Origin: an uncultured Dysosmobacter sp.
GTDB lineage: Bacteria > Bacillota > Clostridia > Oscillospirales > Oscillospiraceae
Assembly (NCBI GenBank): GCA_934504065.1
Contig: CAKSVQ010000023.1
Span: forward strand, 1-23,358
Length of the DNA stretch: 23,358 nucleotides
Direction of reading: 5' to 3'
The notes beneath the pieces are model-generated. The model was not told where the DNA came from, ran no database searches, and was given only the letters and a program-made list of their open reading frames with translations. This document shows, piece after piece, positions 7,092-14,382 of the stretch; positions within the stretch are counted from its first letter, which is position 1; the number at the start of each line of letters is the position of its first letter. The position numbers were made by a program, and so were the translations under genes.

Positions 7092-7217
7092 TCAGGCGCA
7101 TGCCTCCCGCAGCTCCTCCATGGCTTCCGACAGGTTGTCCGCCGAAAAGCAGAAGCCGCCCCGCTCGTCGTAAACCTCCACGTGCCCCATCACATAGCGA
7201 ATATCAAACCGTTCCAT
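7092..7217 (-). CDS. Small hypothetical protein, 41 aa
   Basis: A short minus-strand gene begins MERFDIRYVMGHVEVYDERG and ends EELREACA. An AGGGGG ribosome site lies at suitable distance before the ATG, in a purine-rich stretch. The composition is that of a compact soluble beta-beta-alpha protein: two beta segments (FDIRYVMGHVEVY and FCFSAD), then an amphipathic helix (SEAMEELREAC). No function is recognised. It lies in the otherwise gene-poor stretch between the WYL regulator and the MMPL gene. No clear promoter was found, and a hairpin-free T-rich run follows the stop. Its codon use resembles the neighbours, which supports a real gene. Confidence 0.6.
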   Translation of the reverse strand: MERFDIRYVMGHVEVYDERGGFCFSADNLSEAMEELREACA

Positions 7218-7279
7218 TTCGGTTTCCCCCTTTCTTCCCTTTCAGGATAACGGTTTTGCTGTCCAATAATCAGTACACG

Positions 7280-7457
7280 TCAAACAAATGACTTCGTCAT
7301 TTGTTTGAGAAAGCTTCGCTTCGCTCCGTGCCTCATGACCGCTACGCGTTCATTTCGACACACGCTCCGCGCAAAGTGTGTTCTGCCACGCACATGTCGC
7401 GGCAGAACACGGATTTGATACCTTTCGCGTCTGCGGACGCGAAACTCTGCGAGGCTT
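7280..7457 (+). repeat. Structured dispersed repeat, copy C (long form)
   Basis: This has the same order as copy B. Hairpin 1 is a perfect 13-bp stem (7280-7292/7296-7308). Next is a T/C/G-rich joint with GCGTTCAT/ATGACCGC pairing, then GTGTTCTGCC/GGCAGAACAC (7378-7387/7401-7410), then TTTCGCGTC/GACGCGAAA (7423-7444) and CTCTGCGAGGCTT. Compared with copy B, a T-A pair became G-C in the fourth hairpin and a G-C pair became A-T in the first, on both arms each time. Copy B's second hairpin is missing here. Copy C lies between the small minus-strand gene and the MMPL terminator. Confidence 0.8.
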
Positions 7458-7473
7458 TTCTACAAACACAAAA

Positions 7474-7510
7474 CTCCCTTCCGCCAAAGCATCGGCGGAA
7501 GGGAGCTTTT
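7474..7510 (-). terminator. Intrinsic terminator of the MMPL operon
   Basis: A 12-bp perfect stem, CTCCCTTCCGCC (7474-7485) with GGCGGAAGGGAG (7494-7505), begins 12 bases beyond the MMPL stop codon. On the minus strand the T-run is TTTTGTGTTTG; on the plus strand it is CTTTTT. It can therefore also stop readthrough from the repeat side. Confidence 0.85.
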
Positions 7511-7517
7511 TATGGGA

Positions 7518-9620
7518 TCATGAAATTTCGGCAGGCGTTTTTTCCCGCTTTGGCGCAGCCTTGCGCCAGTGGAGCGTGGTCTTCTGGAAGATTGGCTCGC
7601 ACACATACAACACTGCGGGCATCACGAACAGGCAGATGCACGCGGAGATCAGTGCACCCCGGGCCAGCATGATGCAGATGGCCCCGATCAGGTCGATGGA
7701 CGACACGAACGACACGCCCAGCGTGGCGCAGAACAGCACCAGCGCACTGGTGATAATGGAAGCGTCCGAGGAATCCGCCGCGATGCGGATGGCCTCCAGA
7801 CGGTTCTTTCCACTTTGCAGCTCCTCCTGAAAACGGGAGGTCATCAAAATGGCATAGTCCACCGTGGCGCCCAGCTGCACGCAGCTGATGATGGTGGGGG
7901 CGATGAACGGCGTGGAGGTGCCGGAGAAATAGCAGAAGCCCTGATTGAGGAAGATGGCCAACTCGATGGTGGCCACCAGCACCGCCGGAATGGAAAGGGA
8001 CTTGAAAGCCCATGCCACGATCAGGAAGATGCAGGCGATGGAGAGGTAGTTGGCCACCACGAAGTCCACGGCGGTGGTGTCGATCAAGTCGCGGTACATG
8101 GCCCCCTCTCCGGTGATCATGGCGTTTTCATCATACGGCTTTAAAACGGCGTTCATCTCATCCAGCTGGGCGGACACGGCGTCCGTCGCCGGGGAATAGC
8201 TGGAGTTGACCATCATCAGCTGATAGCCGCCCTGCTTGAGCATATCCTTCACCGTGTCGGGAATGAAGAAATCCGGTATCCCGGTGCCCAGCATCTTGTG
8301 GTAGGACACCACGGAGGTGATGCCCTGCAAATTTTCCAGCCGGGTCTCAATGTCCGTCATTTCCGCCGGGTTCAGGTCGTCCCGCAGCAGGATGAAATGG
8401 GAGGTCGCCATGTCGAAATCGTCCTTCAGCTTTTCGTTGGAGACGATGGAGGGCAGGTCCCGGGGCAGGGATTCATCCAGCTTGTAATAAATTCCGGCGT
8501 GGGACTGGGCGTAATACGCCGGGAGGAACAGCAGGAGAAACACCGCCATGACCGCCTTGTGGTGACGGAGCGTGAAGCTATTCACCCCGTCGAAGCTTGG
8601 CAGCAGGCTTTTGTGCTTGTGTTTGGTGATCTGCCGATCAAAGATCAGCACCAGCGACGGCAGCACAAGGATCACCGTGGCCACGCCCAGCACCACGCCC
8701 TTGGCCATCACGATGCCGATGTCCCGCCCCAGCGTCAGCCGCATGACGCACAGGGCCAGAAAGCCCGCAATGGTGGTGACGCTGGAGGAGGACAGTGAAC
8801 GGAACGCCGCCACAATGGCCGAAGCCATGGCGTCCCGGTTATCCTCGTAGTTGCCACGCTCTTCCTCATAGCGGTGGTAGAGGAAGATGGAGTAATCCAT
8901 GGTCACGCCCAGCTGTAAAACAGCCGCAATGGCCTTGGTGATGTACGAAATTTCCCCCAAAAGGATATTGCTGCCGAAATTATAGATCACGGCAAAGCCG
9001 ATGCTGGAGAGAAAGATGAACGGCAGCACCGTGGATTCCAGCGTCAGCAGCATGGCCGCCAGCGCCAGCACCACCGCCAGTCCCACGAACAGGGGAAGCT
9101 CGCTGTCCATCAGGTCGCGGGTATCCTTGATGACCACGGAGAACCCCGCCAGAAAACACTTTTCATTGCACACCCGGCGCACCTGCTCGATGCACTCCAT
9201 GGTCTCGTCCGACGCACCGGGGTGGCTGTACTGAATGATCATCATGGTAGCCTTTCCGGCAAAGAACATATCCCGGAAATTGGCGGGGATCATGTCTGTG
9301 GGAATTTGGATACCCATGAGATTGCTGATCCAGATGGCGTTGGAAACGCCGTCGATGGCCTTGATCTCCTGGATCAGGCTGTTGGTATAGCCCGCAGGCA
9401 TATCCTCCACGATGAGCATGCTGGTGGCCGCCATTTGAAAGGGCTCTTCCAGCAGCCGCTCTCCCTGCGAGGATTCCAGCTCCTCCGGAAGATAGGAAAG
9501 AATGTCGTAATTGATACGGGTGGCGACGTATCCGATGAGAGAAGGGATCAGCAGCAGCACGGCGGCCAGCGCCACTAGTTTGGGCTTTCGCGTCAGCCAG
9601 TTGGCGATCTTTTCAACCAT
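7518..9620 (-). CDS. MMPL family (RND superfamily) transporter
   Basis: This is a 700-aa inner-membrane exporter built from two similar halves. Each half has one transmembrane helix (residues about 15-33 and 355-370), a large extracellular domain, and five further helices. The proton-relay motif recurs in both halves: GVTMDYSIFLYHRYEEE (Asp242-Tyr243) and GATVDYAILMTSRFQEE (Asp588-Tyr589), as in MmpL3-like proteins. Length is short but typical of Firmicute members. It begins 6 bases after the secreted coiled-coil gene, and the two are surely co-expressed. Transport of a lipid or hydrophobic compound across the membrane is expected from the family. The substrate is unknown. The twin TetR genes across the divergent promoter are the likely regulators. 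Confidence 0.92.
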   Translation of the reverse strand: MVEKIANWLTRKPKLVALAAVLLLIPSLIGYVATRINYDILSYLPEELESSQGERLLEEPFQMAATSMLIVEDMPAGYTNSLIQEIKAIDGVSNAIWISNLMGIQIPTDMIPANFRDMFFAGKATMMIIQYSHPGASDETMECIEQVRRVCNEKCFLAGFSVVIKDTRDLMDSELPLFVGLAVVLALAAMLLTLESTVLPFIFLSSIGFAVIYNFGSNILLGEISYITKAIAAVLQLGVTMDYSIFLYHRYEEERGNYEDNRDAMASAIVAAFRSLSSSSVTTIAGFLALCVMRLTLGRDIGIVMAKGVVLGVATVILVLPSLVLIFDRQITKHKHKSLLPSFDGVNSFTLRHHKAVMAVFLLLFLPAYYAQSHAGIYYKLDESLPRDLPSIVSNEKLKDDFDMATSHFILLRDDLNPAEMTDIETRLENLQGITSVVSYHKMLGTGIPDFFIPDTVKDMLKQGGYQLMMVNSSYSPATDAVSAQLDEMNAVLKPYDENAMITGEGAMYRDLIDTTAVDFVVANYLSIACIFLIVAWAFKSLSIPAVLVATIELAIFLNQGFCYFSGTSTPFIAPTIISCVQLGATVDYAILMTSRFQEELQSGKNRLEAIRIAADSSDASIITSALVLFCATLGVSFVSSIDLIGAICIMLARGALISACICLFVMPAVLYVCEPIFQKTTLHWRKAAPKREKTPAEIS

Positions 9621-9626
9621 GGCCCA

Positions 9627-12296
9627 TCAGTCCTTTCCGCCGAACAGCCCGGTGATGGCCGTCCAGAAATCCTTGAACATCTGGGCCACCCGGCCCCAGA
9701 AGGTGGTCTTTTCCGCCTGTGGGGCGGCGGACACTTCGTCCTCCTCGTCCGGCACGGTGATCTCCTGCGTGCGGATCAGCACCTGCACGCTCTGGGGCGC
9801 GGGGTTGCGGCTGTCGGTCAGGGAAACGGCCTCGGCCGTGGCGTCCATCAGCAATAAGTTATTCACGTCTCCGGTATAGTCGTCCCAGGTATCCTCAATG
9901 ATGTCGCAGATGGTGGCCTTGGAGCTTTTGATCTCCCCGGAGGTGCCCACGGCCCGGGCCGCGCCCCGCAGCACGGAGGCCAATCCCTCTAGCGAGCGGC
10001 GCGTTCCCTCGTCCAGCGTAGACCCGGTGGAGCGCATCAGGCTTTCCGCGTCCGTCACCAGCTTCTGCGTGTCCCGCATGGTCACGGCGGCGGTGGCACT
10101 CAGAGCGCCGACGGTTTTCAGGCTCTCCTGCAAGGTGGGCTCATACCCGTCCAGCAGGGTCTGCAATTCCTCCGCCGCCTGCAAAATGGCGCGAATCTCA
10201 TGAGAGGCCTTCTGCGTGGCAAGCAGAATATCGTCGCCCGTGTCCAGCATCTCCGTCAGGTCATTGAGCCGCGTGCACAGCTTGGAAAGGTCCCGCAGCA
10301 CCGGGGCGGTGGCGGAGGCAAGGGACTGCATGGTGGAATGGATCTCCGTTTGCAGGTCCCTGATCTGGGAGGCGGCCTTGTCCACGCCGCTTGCGATCAG
10401 GTCCACCGCCGCGTCGTTGGCCTTTTCGTTGGGCGCGTCGGCAGCGGTATCCGCATCCTGCCCCTCCGCAGCGGCGGGCGCGGCGCTGTCCGGCCCGTCC
10501 GCGATATCCGGTGCGTCTGTGCCGCCCGAAGCATCCGAAGTGTCCGCTGCACCTGCGCCGCCCGTTGTCGCGGCGTCATCCGCAGTCTCCGGCGCGTCGG
10601 AGGATGCGGCGGGCGCCGTGTCCGGGCTGCTGTCGTTCAGCAGCAGGGCGGCGGTCAGGGTCCCTCCCTCTTCTTCAAGGGCCGTGGTGGAGGTGCTCTC
10701 GCCGCTCTCATACACCAGCCAGAGGTTGTTGGCCTGCCGGGCCAGCTCCCGAATCTCCTCCTCACTCTTGTCCGGGTAAGAGACGGGAAGCACCTTCTCG
10801 CAAAAGCTCTGGAACGAGGTCGTTCCCCGGGAGAGGTACAGCCCGATCAAAAGCGCCGCAGCGGGGTCCTGCGACTTCACCTGCTCCAGCGAGACCGCCC
10901 CCGCCTGCACGGCCTGCATCGTGGCCGTCAGCACAGGCAGCGCCGCCGCGATCTCCCCGGCGGACCTGCCCTGCATCTGCATCATGGCGGTGAAAAAGTC
11001 CTCAGCCGTGCCAGAGCGGTAAGCGCCCTCATAAATGCCGTGCAGCCGCTTGACCTGACTCATTTTTATTTTCAGCTCCGTGCCCTCAGAGCCACTGACC
11101 TCCACCGTGGGCAGCTTCGTACCGCCCAGCGCGGTTTGCAGATCGTTGAGACTGCTGCCAAGCCGCCCCGCAGCGTTCAGCACGCCCCGCAGGTCGCCGC
11201 TTTGCTCCAGCTCGTCCAGCGCGTCCTCCAGTTCCTCCAGATCATCCCGCAGGCGGCCTGTCAGCTTGGTCATGTTGTTCAGCACGAACTTGGAATCAGT
11301 GACGGTCTTGCTCAGCGCCTCGATCTGGCCCTCCACCGGGTCCAGCACCTCCGCCAGATTGGAAAGGTCCTGCCGCAGCGCGTCGGTGCCGTCATAGAGC
11401 GAGCCCTTGCCGCCAGAGAAAATTCCCCGTGCCTCGTTGAGCTGGTCCAACCCGCTGGCCGAGGCATTCAGGCTGCCCGTCATGGCGTTCAGCGCGTCCA
11501 GCAGGGAATCCAGACTGCCGGAAAGCTTGTGATAGTCGTCCTCCAGCTCGTCCTTGCGCTCCGACAGCCTGGCGATCTCCTCCAGCTGGCTCAGGGTGGC
11601 CGGGACCATCATGACCGTCAGCCCGCCGAAGGTAAAATCCTCGCTGCCCACGCGAATGGTGTCGTGGCACTCCTCCCCCGGCAATCCCAGAAACAGCACT
11701 GCCCGCAAATTGCCGATCAGCTGCACCTGCGCACCGGGCGCTTCCAGCGAGAGGATGTCGTCCTGATTGAAGATGGCCATGGCCTCCAGCGTATAGTTGT
11801 TGCGGGCGTATTCGCTGGCCTGCGGGTTGGGCACCGCGTCCAGCTGGATCTCCACCACCCCGGTCTTTCCCGCCAGCTCCTCCGCGGGGGTGGGCACGCC
11901 GTTGAGGGTATAGCTGACGGAAAGGGTCCACGGCAGGTCCGCAAAGGGCTGCGCCGTCTTTCCCTCGAAGTAAAAGGTGCCCACATCCTCCGAAAAGCGG
12001 AAGGTGGTCCTGCCCCCGCTTTGCAGGGGGGCCGTGCCGTCGGTAAGGTTCACCACCTCGTCATACTGGCCGTAATCCATGAGCTGGGTGGCCCCGTTGG
12101 TGCGGTAGCTCTTCACCACGCTGCCGTTGGTGAGGTTGCCGTAATAGTCCAGCGTGGCGTAATACGCCTCGTCATACGTGGGCGCAACGCCATTGCCGAC
12201 CGTCTGCACGGCGGCGGCTGGCATCGCGCTGCCATACGCCGTCAGAATCGCCAGGCCGACGGCACTCACGCGGGTTTTCCACTGGTGCTTGCTCAT
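9627..12296 (-). CDS. Large secreted coiled-coil protein paired with the MMPL transporter (YhgE/Pip-like ectodomain)
   Basis: This 889-aa protein starts with a signal peptide (positive MSKHQWKTR, hydrophobic stretch 11-24, Ala-rich cleavage region to about 29). A beta-rich region with YTLNGV and GFGG-like turns covers about 30-235. A long helical/coiled-coil region covers about 235-390 (ARLSERKDELEDDYHKL, RLRDDLEELEDALDELEQ). A helical part runs to 535. A low-complexity Ala/Asp/Ser/Gly/Pro linker covers about 555-630. A second coiled coil covers about 635-800. The C-terminus ends in an aromatic amphipathic helix (FWGRVAQMFKDFWTAITGLF). Such proteins resemble the extracellular part of YhgE/Pip proteins, but the usual six-helix ABC-2-type membrane domain is missing. 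The role is inferred to be an extracellular partner of the MMPL pump. Confidence 0.75.
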   Translation of the reverse strand: MSKHQWKTRVSAVGLAILTAYGSAMPAAAVQTVGNGVAPTYDEAYYATLDYYGNLTNGSVVKSYRTNGATQLMDYGQYDEVVNLTDGTAPLQSGGRTTFRFSEDVGTFYFEGKTAQPFADLPWTLSVSYTLNGVPTPAEELAGKTGVVEIQLDAVPNPQASEYARNNYTLEAMAIFNQDDILSLEAPGAQVQLIGNLRAVLFLGLPGEECHDTIRVGSEDFTFGGLTVMMVPATLSQLEEIARLSERKDELEDDYHKLSGSLDSLLDALNAMTGSLNASASGLDQLNEARGIFSGGKGSLYDGTDALRQDLSNLAEVLDPVEGQIEALSKTVTDSKFVLNNMTKLTGRLRDDLEELEDALDELEQSGDLRGVLNAAGRLGSSLNDLQTALGGTKLPTVEVSGSEGTELKIKMSQVKRLHGIYEGAYRSGTAEDFFTAMMQMQGRSAGEIAAALPVLTATMQAVQAGAVSLEQVKSQDPAAALLIGLYLSRGTTSFQSFCEKVLPVSYPDKSEEEIRELARQANNLWLVYESGESTSTTALEEEGGTLTAALLLNDSSPDTAPAASSDAPETADDAATTGGAGAADTSDASGGTDAPDIADGPDSAAPAAAEGQDADTAADAPNEKANDAAVDLIASGVDKAASQIRDLQTEIHSTMQSLASATAPVLRDLSKLCTRLNDLTEMLDTGDDILLATQKASHEIRAILQAAEELQTLLDGYEPTLQESLKTVGALSATAAVTMRDTQKLVTDAESLMRSTGSTLDEGTRRSLEGLASVLRGAARAVGTSGEIKSSKATICDIIEDTWDDYTGDVNNLLLMDATAEAVSLTDSRNPAPQSVQVLIRTQEITVPDEEDEVSAAPQAEKTTFWGRVAQMFKDFWTAITGLFGGKD

Positions 12297-12315
12297 GTTG
12301 ACCCCTCCAAAACAG

Positions 12316-12341
12316 ACACTTGTATTTTAAAATATTTGTGT
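12316..12341. promoter_or_regulatory. 26-bp imperfect palindrome, candidate TetR operator
   Basis: The outer arms are ACAC/GTGT. The inner part is a perfect 12-bp palindrome, TATTTTAAAATA (12323-12334). Ten of thirteen pairs match. It lies just downstream of the minus-strand start site and touches the -35 of the TetR promoter (12341), so one bound repressor could block both genes. Confidence 0.6.
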
Positions 12342-12369
12342 TGATTTTTCGATTTAAGTTGATTATAAT
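12341..12369 (+). promoter_or_regulatory. Promoter of the first TetR gene
   Basis: TTGATT (12341-12346), 17 bases, TATAAT (12364-12369). The -10 is a perfect consensus. It overlaps the minus-strand promoter's -10 by four bases. Confidence 0.75.
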
Positions 12370-12391
12370 AAGGAGACAAAAGAACGGTCAA
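12362..12391 (-). promoter_or_regulatory. Promoter of the coiled-coil/MMPL operon
   Basis: The minus strand reads TTGACC (12391-12386), 18 bases, TATAAT (12367-12362). It predicts a start near 12355 and a leader of about 60 bases containing the palindrome 12316-12341. It shares its -10 with the opposite TetR promoter, so RNA polymerase cannot occupy both at once. Confidence 0.75.
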
Positions 12392-12437
12392 TAGGCAAAA
12401 CGTTGGAAATGTCTGGTTTTGACAAAGGAGCAGGGCA

Positions 12438-13025
12438 ATGCTGAAAAATCCGGAAGACCGCCGCGCGCGGCGGACCCGCAAGCTTTTGAAGGAGAGCCTT
12501 TTGGAGCTGATGCGGGAAAAGCAGTTCTCTGATATTTCCGTCCGGGACGTGACGGACCGGGCGGACGTGAACCGCACCACCTTTTATCTGCACTATACCG
12601 ACACGGCCCAGCTGTTGCAAAGCGCCGAGGAGGACCTGCTGGCTCAGGCGCAGGAGCTGATCGACGCCCACATTCATGAGACCGTGGCCGACGGCACCAT
12701 GCGCCCGGTGTTCGAGCCGGTGCTGGACTTCGTGGTGGCCCACCGGGAGCTGTGCGCCATGCTGATCGAGAACAACAAGGCCAGCCGCTTTATGGAGCAC
12801 CTGCAGCAGATGATCCAGCACAGCGGCGCAGAGGTGGTGCGCGCCCGCTATCCCGCCGCCGACGACCGGATGCTCTCCTACCTGCTGGAATTCATCACCT
12901 ATGGGCTGATCGGGCTGCTGATGGAGTGGTTTCACGACAGCATGGCCCTTCCCAAGCAGTCCCTGCTGCAAACGGCGGAGCTGCTGGTGGACGGCGCCAC
13001 CGCCCGGCTGCTGACAGGCGCGTAA
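12438..13025 (+). CDS. TetR/AcrR family regulator (first of a tandem pair)
   Basis: This 195-aa repressor-type protein has an N-terminal helix-turn-helix of the TetR family (RRTRKLLKESLLELMREKQF, then SVRDVTDRADVNRTTFYLHY). The C-terminal ligand/dimer domain fits the group with a TetR_C-like all-helical fold (residues about 70-190). AAAGGAG precedes the ATG. It diverges from the coiled-coil/MMPL operon, and a palindrome lies between them. Repression of the exporter genes and of itself is inferred. Its stop codon is 10 bases before a second, similar TetR gene. The ligand is unknown. Confidence 0.9.
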   Translation: MLKNPEDRRARRTRKLLKESLLELMREKQFSDISVRDVTDRADVNRTTFYLHYTDTAQLLQSAEEDLLAQAQELIDAHIHETVADGTMRPVFEPVLDFVVAHRELCAMLIENNKASRFMEHLQQMIQHSGAEVVRARYPAADDRMLSYLLEFITYGLIGLLMEWFHDSMALPKQSLLQTAELLVDGATARLLTGA

Positions 13026-13035
13026 GGAGGCAGCC

Positions 13036-13608
13036 ATGGCACGTGACACCAAAAAGCTGCTGCGGGAATCCTTTTTGCGCCTGCTGGATGAGCGGCCCCT
13101 GCACCAGATCACCATTCGGGACATTGTGGACGACTGCGGTGTGAACCGCAATACCTTTTATTATTACTACCGCGACCTGCCCCAGCTGATGGAGAGCATC
13201 GTCAACGAAGCGGCCGATCAGGTCATCGGGCAGTACCCGTCGCTGGAGAGCGCGGACTCCTGCCTGAAGGCCGCCTGCGGCTTTGCCGTGCGCCACAAGC
13301 GGGCCGTGCTGCACATCTATCACTCCGTGAACCGGGACCTTTACGAGCATTATCAGTGGCGGGTGTGCCGCCATGCCGCCGAGGTCTATCTCAGCCCGGT
13401 GCTCCGCGGGCGCGTCCTCCGGCCGGAGGACCGCGCGCTGCTGGAAGACGATTTGAAGTGTATGCTGTTCGGCTTTGCCATGGAGTGGCTGGAAAGCGGG
13501 CTGGAAGAGGAGTTCCTCACCCGCTTTGGCCGCATCTGCGCGCTGAAAAAGGGCGCGCTGGAAACCATGATCGCCCGGTGCGAAGAGGAGGAAGCCCATG
13601 GAAATTGA
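13036..13608 (+). CDS. TetR/AcrR family regulator (second of a tandem pair)
   Basis: This 190-aa TetR-type regulator is clearly related to the preceding one. The segments KKLLRESFLRLLDERPLHQ and IRDIVDDCGVNRNTFYYYY line up with the first copy's KLLKESLLELMREKQF and VRDVTDRADVNRTTFYLHY. The C-terminal halves are more different, as expected for different ligands or for heterodimer formation. AAGGAGG lies just before the ATG. The stop overlaps the CYTH gene start by 11 bases, so the three genes are translated together. A tandem duplication is inferred. It could bind the same or a neighbouring operator. Confidence 0.9.
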   Translation: MARDTKKLLRESFLRLLDERPLHQITIRDIVDDCGVNRNTFYYYYRDLPQLMESIVNEAADQVIGQYPSLESADSCLKAACGFAVRHKRAVLHIYHSVNRDLYEHYQWRVCRHAAEVYLSPVLRGRVLRPEDRALLEDDLKCMLFGFAMEWLESGLEEEFLTRFGRICALKKGALETMIARCEEEEAHGN

Positions 13609-14275
13609 ACGGAAATTCCTGCTGCGCCGTCTGCCGGAGGGATTGGAGCAATACCCCTGCCAGCGCTTAGAGCAGGCCTATCTCTCCACCTCCCCGGTGG
13701 TGCGCATCCGGCGGCAGGACGATGATTATATTCTCACCTGCAAGGGCCCGGGGCTTTTATGCCGCGAAGAGCGGGAAATGTCCCTGACCGCTCAGGCCTA
13801 TGCCAGCCTGCTGCCCAAGGCGGAGGGGCGGGTGATCGAAAAAGACCGCTACCGCATCCCCTGCGGAGCGTATACCATTGAACTGGACGTGTTCCACGGC
13901 GCGCTTGCCCCGCTGGTGATGGCCGAGGTCGAATTCCCCACGGAGGCGGAGGCTGCCGCCTTTACTGGCCCCGACTGGTTCGGCGAGGAGGTCACCTGCG
14001 ATCCCGCCTATACCAACGCCCGCCTCAGCGCCGCCCCCTCCCCCGCTCCGGTGCGGCCCGGGCACTACCGCCACTTCAAGGGCGGGGAATACGAGGTGCT
14101 GTATGTCGCCCGCCACAGCGAGACGCAGGAGCCCATGGTGGTATACCGCGCGCTGTACGGCGAGCGGAGCGTCTGGGTGCGTCCTGCCGCCATGTGGACC
14201 GAGACCGTGGTCCAGGATGGCCGGGCTATCCCCCGCTTTACCTATATTGGGCAGGAAGAAGCGGTAAATCCTTGA
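13598..14275 (+). CDS. CYTH domain protein fused to DUF1653
   Basis: This 225-aa protein has two parts. Residues 1-145 are a CYTH domain (triphosphate tunnel metalloenzyme): MEIERKFLL supplies the ExExK signature (Glu2, Glu4, Lys6). Further acidic and basic strands follow (VVRIRRQDDDYILTCKG, VIEKDRYRIP, MAEVEF). Residues about 153-220 match DUF1653 (PGHYRHFKGGEYEVLYVARH, then VVYRALYGERSVWVRPAAMW). CYTH enzymes act on triphosphates such as inorganic triphosphate or nucleotides. DUF1653 has no assigned function. An 11-base overlap with TetR2 ties it to the regulator operon. The stop codon overlaps the SCIFF promoter's -35. The fusion makes this gene unusual; the domain calls are firm. Confidence 0.9.
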   Translation: MEIERKFLLRRLPEGLEQYPCQRLEQAYLSTSPVVRIRRQDDDYILTCKGPGLLCREEREMSLTAQAYASLLPKAEGRVIEKDRYRIPCGAYTIELDVFHGALAPLVMAEVEFPTEAEAAAFTGPDWFGEEVTCDPAYTNARLSAAPSPAPVRPGHYRHFKGGEYEVLYVARHSETQEPMVVYRALYGERSVWVRPAAMWTETVVQDGRAIPRFTYIGQEEAVNP

Positions 14276-14300
14276 CTTTATCCACCCTGTGTGTTAGAAT
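14272..14300 (+). promoter_or_regulatory. Promoter of the SCIFF operon
   Basis: TTGACT (14272-14277), 17 bases, TAGAAT (14295-14300). The -35 includes the stop codon of the CYTH gene. The predicted leader is about 75 bases before the SCIFF ATG. Confidence 0.8.
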
Positions 14301-14382
14301 TTATTCGATAATCAGGCTGTTTGTCCGCCCAGCGGAAAGACCGCCCGGAAAACACCAATTTGATAGAATGGAGATATGCGTT

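Noticed and set aside
4379..7457. The repeat copies considered as a CRISPR array
   Set aside because: There are no regular spacers or short direct repeats, the copies are kilobases apart and there are no cas genes.
10200..12344. A 714-codon open frame on the plus strand, opposite the secreted coiled-coil gene
   Set aside because: It has no ribosome site, is rich in Arg, Gln and His as expected for a shadow in GC-rich DNA, and the opposite strand has a signal peptide, coiled coil and operon partners.
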